Of a stretch of DNA of 64,000 nt, positions 56,235 to 64,000 are shown one piece after another. The notes beneath the pieces are model-generated. The model was not told the DNA's origin and did not search any database. It worked only from the letters and a program-made list of their open reading frames with translations. A program made the translations under genes and the position numbers. Each line of letters starts with the position of its first letter. The stretch's first letter is position 1. The stretch is from Panicum virgatum (taxonomy: Eukaryota > Streptophyta > Magnoliopsida > Poales > Poaceae). The stretch is from assembly GCF_016808335.1 (NCBI RefSeq), contig NC_053145.1, forward strand, positions 25,200,001-25,264,000, read 5' to 3'.

Positions 56235-57330
56235 GGACTTCTGTGATTGTGGGAGGAGAAGTTTCCATGTTGTCGGAAAGGTACTCGTCGAAATCATCAG
56301 AGTTGTAGTCGTCGAGGTTGAGACGCTCCGTGGAATCACCCTCAGGTTCCGGAACTTTAGAGATGCGGACCATGAGGATTTCACGGCAAAGATCTTGAAC
56401 TTCCTAGTCTTGTTTGCTTTAGGACAGGGCTAGAGGGTTGCTCTGCTAGAAGGGTAGATCCGTTGGTTGCGAGCCAGAAGTGGTGGGATCTTGTGTCTTC
56501 CTTAGGTGCACTGTCCGTCCTTGCGGCGTTGCATATATGACCAGGTTAGGAAGGGAGTCCTGATCGGACATGGAGTTCTTAGCCGAGTTGGACTCGACTT
56601 GTTTGCTATACTGGATTAGGTTATCCAGTTCATCCTCCGAGTCGAAAGAGTATTCAGATTCGGAATCGGTTAGTCCACCGATTTTAGAATATGTTTGCTT
56701 TGGGTGAGCAAGAAGTGGAATGCCCATCTCTACACGGAGGGCATTCTCGTTCATCCAATGTAGCCATGATTGAGTGGGAGTCAGCTCTTCCGGCTCCTTG
56801 ATCCAGGGTTTGTCGAAAATTGAGTCAATGGATTGTTCCGGAGCTTTGGCTTTTCCCTTTTTAAGTTTGGCCAGTTCCCAGAGAGTGTCAGCATGCTCGG
56901 GTGGTTTGGCCATAGCGTCCATGAACAAATCGACATTATCGGACCAGTCTTCGAGATCATCGAATGGTTCAAAGCTGTCGAGACCGTCCATGAATTGATC
57001 AAATTCTTGATCGAACGAGGACTTGATTAGTTGAGGAGTCCGAATGTGAGCAGGTTTCGGTGAAGGGCTCTAAGGTATCCTGGAGATAAATGGTCCCATC
57101 CGAACAAGCCAGGGGTTTGTCTCACCAGATCCCCCATAGATTCCTCCTCCCATTTTCTGCTCCTTATTTTGCAGAGTGCTTTCAGCTATCTTGATGCAGT
57201 CGGCGAGCTTTGAGTTTACCCGATCGATCCCTAAGAGTATATCACCCGGCCTTTTCTGTGGTGGGTTCAACACTTTTGGGTTCTGTTGTGATTTAGATGA
57301 GCCAAGAGCGGTTTCTACAAGTTTGATGCA
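56235..57330 (-). pseudogene. gag of TAT-2, N-terminal and central part
   Basis: In one minus-strand frame, interrupted by stops, there are RPGDILLGIDRVNSKLADC (57273 downward) and then the open part 56991-56446 with MDGLDSFEPFDDLEDWSDN, many acidic residues and TPTQSWLHWMNENALRVEMG. A further acidic stretch (LDDYNSDDFDEYLSDN, about 56330-56270) runs into the TAT-3 insertion. No conserved catalytic motif is present. I call it gag from its position and its continuation into the knuckle at 37063-37395. TAGs at 57070-57072 and 56446-56448 break it, and 57331 truncates it. Confidence 0.65.
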
Positions 57331-58466
57331 TGTTGACGGTCCTTAAGTGCTAAAATTAACCGTCAACTCCTATAGCTTTTCAGGATAAATAATCACCAAA
57401 CTTAGATATAGGGCTTGTAACTAATCAATTCCACGAGTTTTGGTGAATTGTCATCTACAGGCACCCACATCTGCAAAACAGGGAAAACACAGGAGAACAC
57501 ACGATGAAATGCACAAAATACTGCTATTTAGAAATGCCACTTACAAGGAGAGCACACAAATCAGAGGAAACGGGCACGCCACGCAAGATGCACCTAAGGA
57601 TAAGGCTCAGGGCCCACATGTCAGCCTACCAGAGGAGGTAGAGCCGAGGAACCTTCACCTGGGGGTTGGCCGACCCCCAGGTTTGGCCGAACCTGGACAA
57701 GTGTTTGTCCAGGTGCAGCTCCATGTGGAGTAGCCCCTACTCATCCTTATCCCGGGGAGATAAGATTTCCATGCTAGAAAAGGATCAAGGGGGGAATATT
57801 CCTAGGATCTCCACTCCCCCCTCTCATTCATCATTCAATTCATTCATTCACCACACACCATTTCATTGTGAAGGAGTAGAGTAGAGAGGCTCCCACTTGT
57901 ATCCTTAGCCTAGGGAGTGTGTGAGGAAGAAGTGCGGAGAAGAAACGGACTTGTCGGCGTCTCTTCGGCCTTGTACCTCTACGGATACGGTACATTTGGA
58001 GTACATATCCGAGTTCTTCTATTCGGTGAGTTCTAGTTAAGTTATTCTTTTGTTCTCATTCGTTCGCGGGTTCATCGTCCGTTCTAGTAATGGATACTCT
58101 AGAAGAGGGCCCCTGATAAAGACGGGATAACCTTGTACAACTCTATAGTAGTAGTCGAAGGCATAGGCGTGGTGTCTGGGCCTTAGATTATCTTTGTTTG
58201 TCTCGTACTCAGCTGGTATTGTGGGGTAGACGGCAGGTGGTGACAGCCCTGTCCATCCGCTACGGAGACAGTCTGCGTGATTGGTGCACTCCCCCCCGCC
58301 TAGGTACGACATAGAGCGATACCAAATATTCCTTGGCAGACCAAGGTCAAACCGGTGCCTGAAGTGAGCGAGTGGAAACATTAGTGTATCTTCCCTTGAT
58401 TCCGTCCTTAGATCAGAACCACACTATCCTAAGGTCTCTCTATCTCTTATCTTCTTCGGGGTAAAC
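57331..58466 (+). repeat. ASP-type LTR, plus strand, cut by CHR2
   Basis: It begins TGTTGACGGTCCTTAAGTGC, close to the minus-strand start of the ASP-3 LTR, with an internal inverted repeat GTTGACGGT..ACCGTCAAC. GGCCGA motifs are at 57667-57691. The rest resembles the LTR at 480-1060, including a GTCGGC(A/G)..CTTGTACCTC phrase near 57952-57978. Left flank ATGCA (57326-57330) is the expected target copy. The right end is lost to the CHR2 insertion. Confidence 0.75.
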
Positions 58467-61400
58467 TGTGGCAGAACCACCTGAATTATCCCGGCTCAAG
58501 TCCGCTGGCCATCACCATAAAGGCAACACCGACACAAACGCACTTCAAACGGAACAATTCTCGGTCTGTCGGGTAACGTCCCGATACAAACACCGGTTCT
58601 CGGATCGAACAAGCATACCCCGCACGAAGGCAAGTCCAGAGATATTACAACCACATATTTTACACCACAAGCACAGTAGTTATTACAAACCAGTTCAAAG
58701 CATTGTTACAGAACCAAACTTAGTAAAACAGTTATACAAGCCATAACCTTAAGTTCAGAGTTTGATAAGCAGCGGAAAGAGAATACGACGGCTACAACAT
58801 GTCGCAAAAAGTATACCAAGCTAGCCCAAGCAAGGTATCACTCGTCAGGGTCATTGCTGGCCGAAGACGGATCCCATTCTATGGACCAGCCAGGAGGCAA
58901 AGAGCAGGGCCAAGACAGACTAGCGACCTGGTCCTCAAAACTCATTCCTGAAAAAGGTTTCAACAGCAAGGCTGAGTATTCTAATACTCAGCAAGACTTA
59001 ACCATCAACGGGTATACGTAGCACACCTAACTAGACTATGTAGGGTTCTGTGAGGCTCTGGTTTTCCTTTTGCTGAAAAGCAATAAAGAGTAGGTCCTTA
59101 CTTTCAAATTTTAGCTTCCAAGATTCTAGTTGATTAACCATTCTATGTAAGCAACTACTATTCAACCATGGTAGAACTTTAAGCAAACATCAAAATTGAT
59201 CATAATAATGTAGCTCTTATTACTCTGTGTGGCAAAGAGATCAAGCAATCCCAAACCGTGAGAAGCGGACGATTTGAATTGAATTTGTTAACCTGGTCAG
59301 GCAGACCTAACACACACGTTTGGAACACCGTCGGGTCATTCCCAAACAATCGTTTGCCTTTCTTTCCGGCTTGTGGATAGGAACACTCTCCCCGACTACA
59401 GGGCACCAACTTCCTCCCTGCACCCGTAGTGTTGATCAACATAAACATAATTAAAAACCTATCTCTAAGAGATAGTGTCAGTGTATCCACTCCCCGGTCC
59501 GATAAGTTACTAGGCTTACCGCGTACCATATTTACGGCATGTGGCTAGTACGTTCAAAAACTTAACTAGCACTACCACACACCGCGACCTTAGCAAGTTC
59601 ATAAACACATACGGGGTCTCACACAAGGTCATGATATCGAACACGACCCCGTCTGTCATCCTTATTTTGATAACCGAAAGTAAACAAGCAATTCCTATAG
59701 AGCTCGCGAGTGACAGGCAATCACTCGACTTTTACCGGTCCTATAAGCTTAGCAATTATTCGAACTCAGGTCTAGTGTTCAGTACATAGGTTCCTAGGAT
59801 CATGCATCTAGGGTTTCAATTCAAATCCTAAGAATTGTAAATGCACAAGTAAGTAATAACGATAAATGGTAATAATTTGAAATATGGGTTATGTCCGGGG
59901 CTTGCCTTCTCGGTAGTCGCTAGCTAGGTTAGCCTTAGCTCTTCCGGACTTTGGTCGAGGCCTTCAGTCAGTACAGCGGTGTGCACTTCGGCTTCGTGAT
60001 CACCTCCTTCGGACTCCGGGCTCAGCTCGTACGTCCCGTCCGCTAGAACAGTCATATCTATATGTGATGCAAGAACAGTATTACCACAACCACATACATT
60101 TATAGTCTACAAATAGCAACACAACTTAGTATATGGGCAATCATTTATAGATTAGATAACTAACATTTCTAACTACACAAGGCATCATGATCAACAGCAC
60201 AAAAGAAGCTCACTAACTTCATGAACAAGTTGTAGTGGTTCCTATAGTATGCAAGTCATGGTTTGCTAATAATTAAACAACTCAATACACATTCATTAGT
60301 AAAATTAGAAAAAAATTACATCAAATAGAAGCTAAACAGAGTAATCTATCCTGCAAATTTTGTACCAAAACATGCATCCATTTAATCAGAACAATTCATT
60401 TATTCAGACAACACCTAGAACAAGATTGAATTCTTCATAACAAACTGCAATACTTATGGAGCTCAAAATTTTTCAGAGTAGAACTCATATTCTTGTGAAC
60501 ACCTCATAAATTTTTCAGAATTTATCTAGTAATAAAACTGAAGTAATAAATTAGATAAAAAATAAACAACATAGGGTAAAACTAATTAATACAGAAAGTT
60601 CTATAAAGATTCTGGATCCTAACTTTTACACACATGAACAAACGACTAACCGAGTGTTCTACAGAAATTATCAGAATTTGCTAAGTAGGGGAACTATTTA
60701 TCACAATTAAAGTTCACTTACTAAGCATTAAATCATAGCTATAGCTACACATGAGAACTGACCACGGAATTTTTATAGTAACCCTAGCATCATATGATTA
60801 CTCTATCCTAAAAAGTTCACAGCATAACATTGCTTCAAACATCAGTTATGGAAAAGATAAAAACAACTAGCATTTAAGCACTAGTAACACAAATCTATTT
60901 TTACAGCAAAACCTCTCAACTAACACCCCACATATTATGTTTCTAATGCACAGAGCTACTCTCAAGGATTCCAAAACATCTAGTTTTGTATTTTTTTGAT
61001 TTTCCTACGAATTTCTATGGAATTTCAAAGTTTGCAACTAAAATAACAAAAAGGTCCCTAGTGTCACTATTCACTTGAGTCTAGGTCTATGCAGATAGCC
61101 CCCTAGGGTTCTTTGAATTGTAGCAGAGAGGTGCCTGGCCGGATGGGGAACAGAGAAGGGCAGTGGCCGGCTTTTTCCGGCGTCTAGGCTCGCCGGCGGC
61201 GAGAGTGGAGTGGTCAGGGAGCTTGAGTAGCTCGAGGCGCACCTGTAGATGCCCAGAATCGAGGTCGGGGTGGCCGGAAATGATGGCTCCACGAGCTCCG
61301 GCGATCGGCGGCGGTCGGTGGAGGCGGAGGCGGTGCTCCGGTGAGCTACAGTGGAGAAGATCGGGCCGAGGAGGACCAATGAAGCAAGATGAAGGTGCTG

Positions 61401-62303
61401 GTGGGTTCGATTTAGGTCGAGCCGTGGCGGAGGGGTGGCTCCGCGTGCGGGCAGGGGCGGCGGCGCTAATGGAAGGGGCGGCGAAGGTGTTCCGGTGCGT
61501 CGGAGTGGGGAAAAAGCGAAAGAGCGAGAGGATTAGCTTGCTGGGGTATTTGTAGTGCTCATGCGCGCGCGAGAACGAGGGCCGGGGCTTTGCAGCGAGC
61601 TCGCCACCGCGACGGCGAGGTGGCGGCCGCGGTGCTCGGCCAGGACGGCGTGGCGAGGGGAGGGAGCTCCAACGCGCGGGGAGGTGGGTCCAGGGGTTCT
61701 TGGGGACGCCACATGAGGCGGCAGCGAAGCAGGAGGTGGCCGGGACAGGTCCCGAGCGGCGGGCGGCGCGGCGCTGAACAACGGCGGCGTGAAGCAGAGG
61801 AGCAGGCAGGAGGAAGGAGAAGGTGGACTGATTTGCAATTTCAGAAAATTTCAGGGATCAGTCTGTGAAACAAAGATAACTTTTAATCTAGGGCTCAAAT
61901 GAAAAAATGCCCAACATGAAAGTTGTTCAATTTTTCAAGATCTACAACTTTGATGTTGTGCAATAATTGATTTGACAAAAGATTGAAGAGTTATTTTGAA
62001 AACATAAGAAGGATTTTGAATTCAAAGGACTTTTGTCTTTTCCAAGGCAATATCACATCAAATCTAGGCTGAAATATAAATTTTGCTGCCAAGTAATGAT
62101 TACACTACATTTTTCAAATAAACCCTCCACAAAAGCTATAATCACACATCCTATTCAAATAAAACTATAAAGTTGACCTTGGAACAATTCATAATTACAC
62201 AAAGGTCCTTAAAATTTTCAAATAGGCCCTTGCTCAAACAATTTCACACATGAAGCACAGGAAATAAATGTAGTTTTATTGTGCAGACACCTAGGGTGTC
62301 ACA
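58467..62303 (-). repeat. 3' LTR of CHR2
   Basis: 3837 bp, TGTGGCAG to GTGTCACA. Collinear with 38742-43053: shared start block, hairpin (58973-58992), GAACCATTAGC/GGTCCTATAAGC region and GC-rich block (about 61130-61830) in the same order. The left flank TAAAC is the likely target copy. ORFs in the GC-rich part overlap on both strands and are not supported. Confidence 0.9.
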
Positions 62304-63425
62304 GCCTCCCCCCCCTAAAAGGAATCTCGCCCCGAGATTACAGGAAGAAAAGGAAAGGAAAGGTTTGATACCTGAATTTGTTCTAAGGAAGTCGGGAAAG
62401 TTTCTTTGGAGAAAATTTTAAGTCTCCCAAGTGGCTTATTCCTCAGTATGATGATTATCTCAAGACTTCTCAAATATAACTTTAAGAAGACAGCGGAAAA
62501 ATGTGATTCTAATTCAAAAGTTTACAAGGCTCAGGAAGTAAACAAACCACAATTGGTACTGGTTCATCATTTGAGATTCTATGGAATGAAAAGATCATCA
62601 AGACATCAAGATGGAACTAAGGATAAAGACATGACTCAATCTCCCTCTCTCAAACCATAGACTTTCTTGGGTTTAATCAAAGTGCTCTAATAACATGCTC
62701 CCCAAACCAAGTTTTCATTCAACTCATTGTTTAACCACACTAAAACATATTCATGAAAATAAACTCTAGAGATTCCTTAAGAGGACTCATGTAACATTTT
62801 CCAATTCTAGGAATCAAAGTAAAAATCAGCCAAATATGCATGCACGTCCTGTTCATTCCTCACAAGATAAACAATTGCCAACTATTGTTGGGCTCACGCG
62901 GTTAGCACAGTGGCATAACATAGATACGGCTCTCCCTATATAGCTAGTCGATAAATTCTAACCGTTCTTAACTTGTCGAATCGCAGTTAGTGTACCTGCA
63001 GAAGATTGACAGAACATATATATATCCATTGAACCTTTCATGCCAGCACTCATGAAAGCGTTCCCATACATTACCGCTCACTATAGAAGCGGCAGCCATA
63101 CAATTTCCGCCGTATGGCCAACATTAACATACGCCATGGAGATAGCGTATTCATGAGTTCCTTTACTCCCAATATCATCGACCGAGGGTTGGTATATTGG
63201 CAGCAGCTCAAGTAGGCCACTGCTTGAGCGCAGCGTTCGGTTCGCATCGCCGACGGGAAGGTCAGACTCCCTCAGTTGACTGAGTACACTTTACTTCCAA
63301 CATAGTCAACTAATAGTTGGTATATTGGAAGTACCTCAAGTAAGCCACTGGTTGAGGGCAGCATTCGGCTCGCATCACCGATGGGAAGGTCAGACTCCCT
63401 CAGCTGACTGAGGATCCTTACCTTC
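62304..63425 (-). other. CHR2 interior next to the 3' LTR
   Basis: The polypurine side is at 62304-62340. The remainder has no ORF with recognisable pol similarity. It ends in a diverged tandem duplication (63191-63420). Confidence 0.55.
63191..63420. repeat. Diverged tandem duplication of about 128 bp
   Basis: GGTATATTGG begins at 63191 and 63319. Both copies run through CTCAAGTA(G/A)GCCACTG to GGGAAGGTCAGACTCCCTCA and TGACTGAG, with clear point differences. Confidence 0.88.
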
Positions 63426-64000
63426 TGTAACACCCGGTTTATAAAAGAACATAAACGGAGCAATCATATACGTGCCAGGATCAAGTCACACGTATATACA
63501 ACAGAATGAACAGTATATCATAGCACATATCACGTAAAAAGACATAATAAAGCGAATACGAATGTTATTTATTACATTAATGACAAAATGTCTGATACAG
63601 CAGAAGCGAAGTACAAATACGATAAAAGAACTCTCCGAAGCTGAGCAGGGCGCCACAGGGACGTCGACTGGGAGACGAACACCTAGAAGTCCTCGTAGTC
63701 CTGGAAGCACTGTGCGAACTCCCTCGTGTCGGCAGGAACTGAGCAGCAGTAGCGTATCCAAGAGGAAAAAGTAGAGAAGAGGCAAGAGTGAGTACACAAC
63801 TTGTACTCAACAAGTATAACACAAACTATGAGGCTCTAAGGTTGGCTGACTGACTGCATTAGCTTTTATGTCTTGGCAAAATTTTATTAAAGCTGTTTAC
63901 TAACAGTTGATGAATTACCATTAACCCAGTTACATATTAATTAATCAGAATTAATCATGTCACTACTGAGAACCAAACCAAAACCAAGCCACCAAGGTAA
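63426..64000 (-). mobile_element. CHR1 LTR, left part
   Basis: It starts TGTAACACCC and matches other CHR1 LTRs to the window end. The hairpin lies near 63790. It is in the same orientation as all other CHR1 copies here. Whether it is solo or belongs to a full element cannot be seen. Confidence 0.93.

Larger units (their letters stand above)
26638..57330 (-). mobile_element. TAT-2: Tat/Grande-like element, nested and lacking pol
   Basis: A minus-strand element with 3' LTR (26638-27053), polypurine tract (27054-27070), 3' region, antisense spliced gene (28742-35093), tandem repeats (about 35340-36800) and gag relics (37063-37605, continuing at 56235-57330). No RT or integrase lies between the tandem repeats and gag, unlike TAT-1. 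It carries a CHR1 solo LTR and the whole TAT-3 insertion. Its 5' end is cut by the LTR at 57331. Confidence 0.8.
58467..63425 (-). mobile_element. CHR2 element, 3' LTR and part of the interior
   Basis: LTR 58467-62303 followed directly by CCTCCCCCCCCTAAAAGG and CTCGCCCCGAGATTAC, which on the minus strand is a polypurine tract. The LTR is therefore the 3' LTR of a minus-strand element whose body lies to the right. No target duplication is visible at the LTR's inner side, as expected. A CHR1 LTR cuts the interior at 63426. Confidence 0.85.

Noticed and set aside
58037..58381. 114-codon minus-strand ORF in the plus-strand LTR at 57331
   Set aside because: It lies antisense in an LTR leader, has no recognisable domain, and is not shared with the related LTR at 1-1210.

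Overview
The window looks like a transposon-dense block of a grass (Poaceae) chromosome, probably pericentromeric. I base this on nested Ty3/gypsy LTR retrotransposons of grass-typical types, GC-rich LTR leaders, and the absence of any recognisable host gene. Almost every base can be assigned to an LTR element or to one inserted in another. No RNA gene, CRISPR array or prokaryotic feature is seen.

Four groups of elements recur; the labels are mine. CHR1 is a chromodomain (Tekay/Del-like) gypsy element whose LTRs of about 3.3-3.6 kb begin TGTAACACCC and end GGGTGTTACA. CHR2 has LTRs of about 3.8-4.3 kb that begin TGTGGCAG and end GTGTCACA. TAT is a Tat/Grande-like group with short LTRs (about 0.4 kb), GCTCGGGGGCT polypurine tracts, a tandem-repeat block and a multi-exon gene antisense to gag-pol. 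ASP is a group of gag-only or gag-pro elements whose LTRs run TGTTG...CAACA and whose primer site matches tRNA-Asp.

Layout. 1-1210: plus-strand ASP-type LTR. 1211-5833: truncated TAT copy (TAT-1) with antisense gene, tandem repeats and integrase. 5834-11657: minus-strand ASP-1 with gag. 11672-19676: minus-strand ASP-2 (gag-pro), carrying a CHR1 deletion fragment (about 13182-16437). 19677-26637: ASP-3 LTR split by a CHR1 solo LTR, followed by an interior with an Athila-type ORF. 26638-57330: TAT-2, with 3' LTR, antisense gene split by a CHR1 solo LTR, 124-bp tandem repeats and a gag relic. TAT-2 gag is split by a small plus-strand TAT derivative (TAT-3, 37606-56234). TAT-3 itself holds a CHR2 solo LTR and a complete CHR1 element (44264-56007). 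57331-58466: plus-strand ASP-type LTR. 58467-63425: CHR2 3' LTR and interior. 63426-64000: start of another CHR1 LTR.

Three solo LTRs and one full element have perfect 5-bp target-site duplications, so the nesting order can be read directly. All coding regions are broken. In the complete CHR1 element every nonsense codon I found fits a C-to-T change at a CG or CHG site, as expected for silenced, methylated plant repeats. Points worth following are a probable 110-bp intron inside CHR1 gag, the spliced antisense gene of the TAT elements, a hairpin shared by the two long-LTR families, and an insertion exactly at an LTR TATA box.
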